From Desulforamulus hydrothermalis Lam5 = DSM 18033 (GTDB lineage: Bacteria > Bacillota > Desulfotomaculia > Desulfotomaculales > Desulfotomaculaceae), in the NCBI RefSeq assembly GCF_000315365.1, contig NZ_CAOS01000001.1, positions 1,456-65,455 on the forward strand: a stretch of 64,000 bases of DNA, read 5' to 3'. A program made the position numbers and the translations under genes. The notes under the pieces are model-generated. The model worked only from the letters and a program-made list of their open reading frames with translations. It did no database searches and was not told where the DNA came from. The number at the start of each line of letters is the position of its first letter. The first letter of the stretch is position 1. Shown here piece after piece: positions 7,607-14,699 of the stretch.

Positions 7607-7619
7607 TAAACCCGCTCTA

Positions 7620-7664
7620 TATCACAAAAAAGTTAAGTTCCTGTGACAGAGTGGTGATAAAAAA
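7620..7664 (+). promoter_or_regulatory. Triple 11-bp-repeat site C1
   Basis: TATCACAAAAA, AGTTAAGTTCC, TGTGACAGAGT, GGTGATAAAAA in 11-bp steps. The expected -10 position holds TACTGA, which is weak. It lies 80 bases upstream of C2 and may be an extra regulator-binding site for the 7787 operon. Confidence 0.65.
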
Positions 7665-7699
7665 ATGCTACTGACTGTTCGGTTCTGGAGGGAACGGCA

Positions 7700-7754
7700 G
7701 GTCACAAAAATGTTAAATGGCTGTGATAATGCTGTGATGTTGGGGCGTTAGAAT
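7700..7754 (+). promoter_or_regulatory. Triple 11-bp-repeat promoter C2
   Basis: GGTCACAAAAA, TGTTAAATGGC, TGTGATAATGC, TGTGATGTTGG (third repeat at 7733), then TAGAAT at 7749-7754, sixteen bases later. Drives the 7787 secreted protein and probably the ATPase behind it. Confidence 0.8.
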
Positions 7755-7786
7755 AGATTATGCAATGAATAGAAAGGTGGGAGAGT

Positions 7787-8266
7787 ATGTCTAAAAAACA
7801 TATCTTAATTTTTATGGCTTTGCTATTTTTGGCGGCCCAGCCCATTTCTAATGTGTTGGCAAATTTCTATTCCTACGAGAAAACCACCGCTGCCAAAATG
7901 CCAGAGCCTGATTATACAGTAACCCAGACTGGGGAGCAACCAGCTACCAAAGCAGGTTTGGTGACAGAAAAAATAACTAGCCAGCCAGCCCCAACCAGCC
8001 AGCAGCAAAAGGAAGCAAACCCGTCCCAGGGGGCTACTTCACCTAAAACCGTGGCTCCCGTTGCCCCTGCCCAGGTGAGTCAGCCAGCAGCCAAGCCTCC
8101 CCAGGTGCAGCATCACATGGAGTGGCAGATGGACCAGGCAGCCAGTGGGCATGGTGGTTCCTATTATTCGGGATATCGACAAATGGGTTCACCATACAAG
8201 ACAGATTATGAGTGGTATCAATATCACCGAGAATCCGAGGAGATGGGCAATAGACAGTACCCCTAA
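7787..8266 (+). CDS. Secreted Pro/Gln-rich protein with aromatic C-terminus
   Basis: A 159-residue protein with a signal peptide (KKHILIFMALLFLAAQP... NVLAN), a long Pro/Gln/Thr/Ala linker (about residues 40-110), then a tail with His, Met and aromatics (HHMEWQMDQ, GGSYYSGYRQMG, DYEWYQYHRE). The YxWYQ element recurs in the 3165 protein (DYEWYQ and YDWYQ). No Cys in the tail, unlike the others; His/Met may be the ligands. Promoter C2 in front, P-type ATPase 75 bases behind, so a metal-related envelope role is a reasonable guess. Confidence 0.8.
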   Translation: MSKKHILIFMALLFLAAQPISNVLANFYSYEKTTAAKMPEPDYTVTQTGEQPATKAGLVTEKITSQPAPTSQQQKEANPSQGATSPKTVAPVAPAQVSQPAAKPPQVQHHMEWQMDQAASGHGGSYYSGYRQMGSPYKTDYEWYQYHRESEEMGNRQYP

Positions 8267-8341
8267 TGGGCTAGCCCAATTTAGCCACATAACAACACTG
8301 TCCTATGTTCATAATAAATCCAAGAATGGAGGGAATATCCT

Positions 8342-10699
8342 GTGGCCACAGCCAAAAAGGAATTGGTCCTAGAACGATTAAATTGTGCTTCCTGTGCAGC
8401 AAAGATAGAAGATCAGATCAGTAAAATTGATGGAGTTAGCCAGGTCAGCCTAAATTTTGCCACCAAAAAGCTTACATTGGAAACCGAGCGGCTGGAAGAA
8501 TTGGAACGAATACTGGCAGAAATTCGGCAAATCGTTAAGCGGTTAGAGCCGGATGTACTGGTTACGGAAAAGAAGGTGGACTTTACCCACCGGAAAGCGT
8601 TTCTGTTGGTGGGGTTAAGCTGTGCCAACTGTGCTGCCAAAATTGAAACCCAGGTGCAAAAAATCCCTGGTATTCAGGGGGCGGTGGTGAATTTTCCGGC
8701 CAAGAAACTGGTGGTGGAACTGGCATCGGAAGGCAGTAATGCCGAGATTCTACGCCATATTAAGCATAAGGTTGATAGTATCGAACCGGGCGTAGAGGTG
8801 AAGGAAATTACCGCCGAGACAAAGGCCCCCTCACCCCAGGAGGAAAAGCTGGGCGAAAAAATGGAACTGCTGCGGCTGGCGGCCAGTGCGGTGCTTTTTG
8901 CGGTGGCCCTGATTTTCCAATTTTCCTTTACTACCGAGGCCATCCTGTATGCCATCAGCTATGTGCTGGTGGGCGGTGAAGTGCTGTTAAAGAGTGCCCG
9001 CAACATCAGCCGGGGGCAGGTCTTTGATGAAAACTTTCTGATGAGTGTGGCCACCCTGGGGGCCTTTGCTATCCGAGAGTTTCCCGAAGCGGTGGCCGTG
9101 ATGCTCTTTTACCAGGTGGGAGAATTATTCCAGGATATGGCGGTCAACCGCTCCCGCAAATCCATTGCAGCTCTGATGGATATTCGGCCCGATTACGCCA
9201 ATGTCAAGGAAGATGGCAATATTCGGCAGGTTAGCCCCGAAGAAGTGGCGGTGGGGGATATCATTGTGGTTAAACCCGGTGAAAAGGTGCCCCTGGATGG
9301 CAAGGTTATCGAAGGCCAGTCCCTGGTGGACACCTCGGCCATGACCGGCGAGTCGGTGCCCCGAGAGGTGGTACCCGGAGCCGAGGTATTGTCGGGCTTT
9401 ATAAATAAGAGTGGTCTGCTTACCGTAGAGGTTACCAAAGAATTTGGCCAATCCACCGTGGCGAAAATACTAGACCTGGTGGAAAATGCAGCTGGCCAAA
9501 AGGCCCCGACGGAGAACTTCATCACCAAGTTTGCCCGTTACTACACCCCGGTGGTGGTCTTTGGGGCCCTAGCCGTGGCACTACTCCCACCCCTTTTGAT
9601 TCCCGGTGCCACCTTTAGTGAATGGCTGTACCGGGCACTGGTGATATTGGTTATCTCCTGCCCCTGTGCCCTGGTGGTTTCCATTCCCCTGGGCTTTTTC
9701 GGGGGTATTGGCGGGGCTTCCCGTAACGGAGTACTGGTCAAGGGCGGTAACTATCTGGAGGCATTAAACAACGTAAAAATTGCGGTGTTTGATAAGACCG
9801 GTACCCTAACTAAAGGGGTCTTTAAGGTGACTTCGGTGGTACCCAGAGAGGGGTTGACCAGGGAAGCCTTGCTGGAGTACGCAGCCTATGCAGAAATTCA
9901 CTCCAACCACCCCATTGCCCGCTCCATTCAGGAGGCCCATCAGGGGAAGGTTGATGAGCAGAAAATAGAAACCTACGAAGAGATTTCCGGCCACGGGATT
10001 AAGGTGCGGGTGGCTGGCCAAGAAATATTAGCCGGTAATGTCAAACTAATGGATAAGGAAGGTATTGAACACGGCAAGGAAAAGGTACTGGGTACAGTGG
10101 TGCACCTGGCGGTGGATGGACAATATGCCGGGCACATCGTCATTTCCGATGAAGTGAAAGAGGATTCCGCCGGGGCCATGCGGCAGTTGAAGGAACTGGG
10201 TGTAGAAAAGCTGGTCATGCTCACCGGCGATAGCCGGGAGGTTGGTCAAGCGGTAGGAAACTCCCTGGGCTTGGATGAAGTCCATGCGGAGCTGCTGCCC
10301 CATCAAAAGGTGGAGCAGGTGGAACGCCTGAGCCGGGAGAAGGGCCCAAAAGATAAACTGCTTTTTGTGGGAGACGGCATCAATGATGCACCGGTGCTGG
10401 CCAGGGCAGACATTGGTGTGGCGATGGGGGGCTTGGGTTCGGACGCTGCCATCGAAGCCGCCGATGTGGTGTTGATGACGGACGAACCCACCAAGTTGGC
10501 AGCTGCCATTAAAGTGGCCCAACGAACCCGCAGCATTGTCTGGCAGAACATCATCATGGCTATGCTAGTGAAGGGCATCTTCATCGCCCTGGGTGCCGGT
10601 GGCGTGGCCACCATGTGGGAGGCAGTTTTTGCCGATGTGGGCGTAGCTTTGGTGGCTATTCTTAACGCCATGCGGGTAATGCGGTATCAAGCGACATAA
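8342..10699 (+). CDS. P1B-type heavy-metal ATPase (Zn/Cd/Pb type)
   Basis: 785 residues. Two N-terminal HMA-like domains with NCASC and SCANC metal sites, membrane helices, TGESVP actuator loop, CPC in the channel helix (ISCPCALVVSIP), DKTGTLTKG phosphorylation site, GDGINDAPVLA hinge. The last helices carry the Lys (AMLVKGIF) and Asp (FADVGVAL) that mark the Zn/Cd/Pb-exporting subgroup (ZntA/CadA). It exports divalent soft metals at the cost of ATP. GTG start with GGAGGG upstream; no promoter of its own, so it depends on C1/C2 and the triple-repeat regulator. Confidence 0.93.
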   Translation: MATAKKELVLERLNCASCAAKIEDQISKIDGVSQVSLNFATKKLTLETERLEELERILAEIRQIVKRLEPDVLVTEKKVDFTHRKAFLLVGLSCANCAAKIETQVQKIPGIQGAVVNFPAKKLVVELASEGSNAEILRHIKHKVDSIEPGVEVKEITAETKAPSPQEEKLGEKMELLRLAASAVLFAVALIFQFSFTTEAILYAISYVLVGGEVLLKSARNISRGQVFDENFLMSVATLGAFAIREFPEAVAVMLFYQVGELFQDMAVNRSRKSIAALMDIRPDYANVKEDGNIRQVSPEEVAVGDIIVVKPGEKVPLDGKVIEGQSLVDTSAMTGESVPREVVPGAEVLSGFINKSGLLTVEVTKEFGQSTVAKILDLVENAAGQKAPTENFITKFARYYTPVVVFGALAVALLPPLLIPGATFSEWLYRALVILVISCPCALVVSIPLGFFGGIGGASRNGVLVKGGNYLEALNNVKIAVFDKTGTLTKGVFKVTSVVPREGLTREALLEYAAYAEIHSNHPIARSIQEAHQGKVDEQKIETYEEISGHGIKVRVAGQEILAGNVKLMDKEGIEHGKEKVLGTVVHLAVDGQYAGHIVISDEVKEDSAGAMRQLKELGVEKLVMLTGDSREVGQAVGNSLGLDEVHAELLPHQKVEQVERLSREKGPKDKLLFVGDGINDAPVLARADIGVAMGGLGSDAAIEAADVVLMTDEPTKLAAAIKVAQRTRSIVWQNIIMAMLVKGIFIALGAGGVATMWEAVFADVGVALVAILNAMRVMRYQAT

Positions 10700-10701
10700 G
10701 A

Positions 10702-10732
10702 AACTTCCCGGCTAATCACCGGGAAATTTTTT
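10702..10732 (+). terminator. Terminator after the metal ATPase
   Basis: TTCCCGG/CCGGGAA stem with a CTAATCA-type loop and six T. Confidence 0.9.
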
Positions 10733-10822
10733 GTGCATAGCCTAGTTGCTTTAAATTGAGAAGAATAGGCAGTCTGTTGTAGAAATTACTTAAAGATTTG
10801 GCGAGCGGGGAGGACTTAACAC

Positions 10823-11155
10823 ATGAATATAGAGCTAACACCGGAGGCCCGTCAGTATATCTTGGAAAAGATCGGCGGTAAGGTTACCCTTCAATGTATG
10901 GTGGAAGGGGGCTGACGCTGCAGTACCCACGGGGGAGCTATCAATAGCCACACTCCCACCGTGCGTGGGGGGGCACCTTCAGCTCAGCAGCAAACCTTTC
11001 AGTCCCAGGAAGTCCAGGGTATCACCGTTTATATAGATCCACAAATACGCCTGGCAGAACCAGACCAACCGCTGGTGCTTCATTATGCCGGTTGGTGGAT
11101 TTTTCGTTCCCTGGAGTTGTCCAATGCCGTCTGTGCTTGGCCTGGGGAGGAATAG
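10823..11155 (+). CDS. HesB-like selenoprotein (CC/Se motif), in-frame UGA
   Basis: A 110-residue frame starting MNIELTPEARQYILEKIGGK with GGGGAGG nine bases upstream. Codon 31 (10913-10915) is TGA; the frame continues open on both sides and reads GGU-RCSTHGG, matching the GG(C/U)xC site of the HesB/IscA-like CC/Se family. After the UGA comes a hairpin suitable for a bacterial SECIS. The C-terminal half is ordinary protein (GITVYIDPQIRLAEPDQPLV) and ends just before a terminator. Sec and Cys side by side suggest redox or metal/cluster chemistry. Automatic annotation would cut it into a 30-residue stub and a 3' frame from 10961. Confidence 0.8.
10926..10969 (+). promoter_or_regulatory. Candidate bacterial SECIS hairpin
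   Basis: Begins 11 bases after the UGA. Outer stem CCCACG/CGTGGG (10926-10931/10964-10969), middle stem GGGAG/CTCCC (10933-10937/10953-10957), apical GCTA/TAGC. The apical loop lies about 26 bases after the UGA, within the usual distance for SelB-bound SECIS elements. The loop lacks the usual GU at its tip if the inner stem forms, which is a weak point. Confidence 0.6.
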
Positions 11156-11160
11156 AGGTC

Positions 11161-11214
11161 AATGAAAAAGCAACCTGTGTAGCACTGGGAAGTGGCACAG
11201 GTTGCTTTTTCATT
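11161..11214. terminator. Bidirectional terminator
   Basis: A 19-bp perfect inverted repeat (11161-11179/11196-11214) with A and T tracts at its ends, between the converging selenoprotein and chemotaxis-receptor genes. Confidence 0.9.
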
Positions 11215-11218
11215 TTTG

Positions 11219-12793
11219 TTATATTTTAAAACCATTGGCAGCGGCCTTTAAGGCATCGGCCAGTTTGGTTAATTCTTCGGTGGCGGAGGAAACCTCCTGC
11301 AGGGCCGCTGTTTGTTCTTCGGTGGTGGCAGCCACATTTTGTACGCCAGCGGAAATCTGCTGCACGGCGGCGGATAGTTGCTGCACCTGGCCCGACAAGC
11401 CTCCGATGGTATGCAGTAGTGAGCTAAAGCGACCGCTCGCTTCATGAATGACTTCGGCACCGTTTTTGATATTGGCAGTACCTGTGTCCATTGAAGCCAC
11501 AGCCGTTCCGGAGTCGGTGTGGATTTGCTCAATGTGTGTACGAATTTCTCCGGCGGCAGCGGCCGACTGCTCTGCCAGTTTGCGTACTTCCTCCGCCACC
11601 ACGGCAAAGCCTCTGCCCTGGTCTCCGGCTCGGGCGGATTCGATGGCGGCGTTTAAAGCCAGCATATTGGTCTGGTCGGCGATGTGGGTAATTAACTCTA
11701 CAATCTGATTGACTTGGCTTAGTTCTTGCACCAGTTTTTGCAACATTTGGGAGGCGTGTTGGCCAGAAGTAGCAATGACCTCAATTTGTTGGGTGATCCC
11801 CGCCATACCTTGCTGGACTGCCTCGGCGGTGCTGGCTGTCTCCTGGGCCACTGTCGCCACCTGGTGGGTGTTGTGGGCAATCTGATCTGCGAAAGCAGAA
11901 ATTTCAGAAATGGTGGCAGAATTGCGGCTGGCGGCGGTAGCGGTGTGCTGGGTTTGCTGGGATAAACCAGCCGCAGCGGTGGTTAGGCTGTCCGCCGTAT
12001 GGATCAGGTGCCCCGCTAAGGCCCGGAGATTTGCTCGCATTTGGTTAAAGGAACGGGCCAGTGTGCTTAGTTCATCCCGGTTTTTCACCGGTAAGTCTCT
12101 GCCGCTTAAATCACCAGAGGCGATCTTGGCCGCTTCCTGGGCCATTTGTTGCAAAGGATGGGCAATCAGCCTTCCCATGAACAGGGCCAGCAGGACACCG
12201 GCCAGCAGGGTGACGAGGGTTAGCAGAATTACAAAGCGATTTACGCTATCCACTTTCTGCTGGACACTGCGTTGGGCCTCTTGGGCTTCCTTATCCTCAA
12301 ACTTGACCAATTGTTCCACCGCCCGGTGGAAATTATCGGCTACCTGCTGGTTGCTGTGGATATACATCCGAGCTTCTTCTAACTTACCGGACTGAACCAG
12401 GGAAACAATCTCCTCTGAGTATTGATCATAAGCTGCCATCGATTGCTCAATTTGCGTGGCCAGTTGCCGTGTCTGGTCATGCAGGGCTAATTTTTTAACT
12501 TCTTTAATCGAACGGTCGGTTTGACCATCCAGGGCTGTGAATTTTTCCAGATGCTCTTGGTTGCCAAAAATCACATAGGTTTTGAGAGCGGCTTCGGTAA
12601 CTGCAAAGGAAACCTGAACATTCTTTGCTTCTTCCGTTAACTGCAACTCCCTGTCAATAAAGTTCGTAAAGGTTTGCTCCACATTTTCTAGTTGCCTGTA
12701 GGAAATGCCACTCACCAGTAGTAAAAGTAACAACACCACACCAAAGCCGGATAATAGTTTGAACCGAATTCCCAAGAGAATCCCTCCACTCAT
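11219..12793 (-). CDS. Methyl-accepting chemotaxis protein
   Basis: About 520 residues: membrane helix near the start, four-helix-bundle-type periplasmic domain (~160 residues), second helix ([19 protein letters not shown]), HAMP, then the long signalling coiled coil whose tip contains [19 protein letters not shown] and [15 protein letters not shown]. It would couple an extracellular signal to CheA/CheW. TTG at 12775 has GGAGGG six bases upstream and gives [12 protein letters not shown]; the ATG at 12793 encodes that ribosome site as residues, so TTG may be the real start. A triple-repeat promoter (D) precedes it, tying chemotaxis to the secreted-protein regulon. Confidence 0.92.
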   Translation of the reverse strand: MSGGILLGIRFKLLSGFGVVLLLLLLVSGISYRQLENVEQTFTNFIDRELQLTEEAKNVQVSFAVTEAALKTYVIFGNQEHLEKFTALDGQTDRSIKEVKKLALHDQTRQLATQIEQSMAAYDQYSEEIVSLVQSGKLEEARMYIHSNQQVADNFHRAVEQLVKFEDKEAQEAQRSVQQKVDSVNRFVILLTLVTLLAGVLLALFMGRLIAHPLQQMAQEAAKIASGDLSGRDLPVKNRDELSTLARSFNQMRANLRALAGHLIHTADSLTTAAAGLSQQTQHTATAASRNSATISEISAFADQIAHNTHQVATVAQETASTAEAVQQGMAGITQQIEVIATSGQHASQMLQKLVQELSQVNQIVELITHIADQTNMLALNAAIESARAGDQGRGFAVVAEEVRKLAEQSAAAAGEIRTHIEQIHTDSGTAVASMDTGTANIKNGAEVIHEASGRFSSLLHTIGGLSGQVQQLSAAVQQISAGVQNVAATTEEQTAALQEVSSATEELTKLADALKAAANGFKI

Positions 12794-12811
12794 AAAATAC
12801 CAATATTTTCT

Positions 12812-12867
12812 ATACTAGCACCCTAATTTCACAGCCATGTCACAGCAATGTAACATTTTTGTGATAT
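12812..12867 (-). promoter_or_regulatory. Triple 11-bp-repeat promoter D (minus strand)
   Basis: On the minus strand: TATCACAAAAA, TGTTACATTGC, TGTGACATGGC, TGTGAAATTAG (from 12833), then TAGTAT at 12817-12812, sixteen bases later. Identical geometry to promoters A, B and C2; drives the chemotaxis receptor. Confidence 0.8.
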
Positions 12868-12869
12868 TT

Positions 12870-13090
12870 CTAGCACTTTTAGAGATTGGGGTCGGCAGAT
12901 AGACACCGGCATTGGGCGCAGGATTTGTGCTAGAGAAATGGTAAATCCGACTCCGGTATTTATCGGTTTAAGGTTCTTGTGGAGGTTATTCTCTTGATCC
13001 TTCTGGGGTAGTAAACCTATAGGCTGCTTTACATAGCTTGCATATCTGTCATGAAAAACAACGGTGTAAAACAACAACGACATTGGCTTG
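12870..13090. other. Intergenic stretch with GC-repeat remnant
   Basis: No gene seen. GGTCGGCAGATAGACACCGG at about 12891 resembles GGTCGGCAGACACCGGCAG near 14740 on the other side of the CBASS-like pair, a trace of the GC-rich repeat family on both flanks. Confidence 0.4.
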
Positions 13091-13119
13091 TTGCCGTATA
13101 CTAAAAATTACTATATAAT
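13091..13119 (+). promoter_or_regulatory. Promoter of the CD-NTase operon
   Basis: TTGCCG (13091-13096), 17-base spacer, TATAAT (13114-13119); about 30 bases before the start codon. Confidence 0.6.
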
Positions 13120-13150
13120 TATTTACCAACTAGACAGGAGGTATTTTGCG

Positions 13151-14026
13151 ATGTCAATATCCGATAAGTTTAGTACACTAATTGATAACCTTAAGATTAC
13201 GAATGGGGACACCATTTCTAGCCGATATAAGGCCATTACGAAAAGACTGAACACTGATTTTTGGAATTCTTCCTCAGAGATAAGCCATAGCAGATATGTA
13301 GGCTCAGTGGGTAGGGGTACTGCTATTAGGGGTGTAAGTGACGTTGATATGGTCATGGAATTGCCAAGTGATGTTTACTGGCAACATGATGCCTATAAAA
13401 GTAATGGCCAATCGGCCCTTCTACAAGCTGTTAAGGAAAGCATAAAGAAAACCTATCCTAATACTCATAATGTTGGGGATGGACAAGTTGTGGTTGTGAG
13501 TTTCACTGACGGGATTAAATTTGAGGTTATACCAGTATTTTTAAATCGTGAAGGAACCTACACTTATCCAGATGCTAACAATGGCGGAGGTTGGAAAGTA
13601 ACCGACCCAGTAGCCGAAATTAATGCCATTAATGATGCAAACAACACCTACAATCAAAAAGTAAAGCACCTAGCCAAAATGGCCAGAGCATGGAAGGAAA
13701 AGTGCAATGTACCTGTTCCGGGCATATTGATTGATACCCTGGTTTTTAATTTTATGAAGAAATGGGAATACAATGATAAATCGTTTTTGTATTATGATTT
13801 TATGACCAGGGATTTCCTAAAGTATTTATCCGAACAAAACCCTAGCCAGGGTTACTGGCTAGCCCCTGGAAGTAACCGAAGAGTGTATGGAAAGGGTAAA
13901 TTTGAATCAAAGGCTAAAAGCAGTTACAACGATGCTCTTAGGGCCATAGAATATGAAAATGCCAAGAAAGAGTACTCAGCTAACCAAGAATGGAGGAAAA
14001 TATTCGGGAACTATTTTCCGAGTTAA
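13151..14026 (+). CDS. CD-NTase (SMODS-type cyclic oligonucleotide synthase), CBASS-like
   Basis: A 291-residue nucleotidyltransferase. The active site shows GSVGRGTAIRGVSDVDMVM (GS motif plus DxD) and a third acidic residue in FEVIPVF; a helical second domain follows (KHLAKMARAWKEK). This is the layout of DncV/OAS-like CD-NTases, which make cyclic di- or trinucleotides after phage infection. ATG 13151 has AGGAGG nine bases upstream. The next gene, a two-TM SLATT protein three bases away, would be the effector. No E1/E2/JAB or HORMA/TRIP13 genes, so a minimal (type I) system. Confidence 0.85.
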   Translation: MSISDKFSTLIDNLKITNGDTISSRYKAITKRLNTDFWNSSSEISHSRYVGSVGRGTAIRGVSDVDMVMELPSDVYWQHDAYKSNGQSALLQAVKESIKKTYPNTHNVGDGQVVVVSFTDGIKFEVIPVFLNREGTYTYPDANNGGGWKVTDPVAEINAINDANNTYNQKVKHLAKMARAWKEKCNVPVPGILIDTLVFNFMKKWEYNDKSFLYYDFMTRDFLKYLSEQNPSQGYWLAPGSNRRVYGKGKFESKAKSSYNDALRAIEYENAKKEYSANQEWRKIFGNYFPS

Positions 14027-14029
14027 AAC

Positions 14030-14631
14030 ATGGATAAATACAGTTTATTGAAAAGCCTGGCTGAGAAGGGGTATAACATTGGTTTTGGAGCCAGAAAGAC
14101 CTTTTTGTCCTATGGCATTTATAGCAAAATTCCTAGATTTTTAAGCCTGTGTACTGTCTTTGTGGGTGTCTACCAGATGACGACACGCTATAAAAACCTG
14201 AACCCCGGAACTCAGGAGATTGTTTCGGTTATTATTATCTGTATAGGTATTTTAGCCCTAATACTAGATGCCGGAAGTAAGGATAAAGAACATTACAATC
14301 AGGTTGGTAAACAATTGGCCAGTCTTTATAACGAACTCCAGACCATGTACAATACAGTAAAGAATATGGATGATCATGCAGACTTTTCTCCGTTCGAAAA
14401 AAGGATGAAGGAAATCGAAGCAGAGGTTCATCGTATCGCCATATCGACCAAGTGCCATTTACCCATATTTTTACCAACCTTTACTTTTTCTATGGTGGCA
14501 CCCAAATTGATTGGATTAATGAGCAGTTACACTTCACCATCAAGGATAAATTTCCATTTTTACACTACGAAGCAATCGTCCTATATGGGTTAGTTTTATG
14601 GTTTATCTATTTAAAGGTGTTTCATAACTAA
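14030..14631 (+). pseudogene. SLATT-domain two-TM effector, frameshifted
   Basis: Two membrane helices (FLSLCTVFVGVYQM and IVSVIIICIGILALIL), then a helical cytoplasmic part, the SLATT pattern known as partner of SMODS nucleotidyltransferases. The frame from ATG 14030 ends at 14593, but its last ~45 residues are unlike protein. From about 14458 another frame reads HFTHIFTNLYFFYGG, then IDWINEQLHFTIKDKFPF and ends at 14631; one extra T in the run at 14458-14460 would join them. Either a sequencing error or loss of function. It would form pores or otherwise damage the membrane on sensing the cyclic nucleotide. No ribosome site of its own: translational coupling. Confidence 0.75.
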
Positions 14632-14636
14632 ATGAA

Positions 14637-14667
14637 ACAAAGGCACTCCAGGTTGGGGGGCCTTTTA
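14637..14667 (+). terminator. Terminator after the CBASS-like pair
   Basis: AAAGGC ... GCCTTT hairpin with an imperfect GC-rich inner stem followed by TTAGTTTTC. Confidence 0.6.
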
Positions 14668-14699
14668 GTTTTCATCAGAGTAAGCATGATAGGGCCATC

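Noticed and set aside
12829-13083. Minus-strand 84-residue frame before the CD-NTase
   Set aside because: No ribosome site; overlaps promoter D and the repeat remnant.
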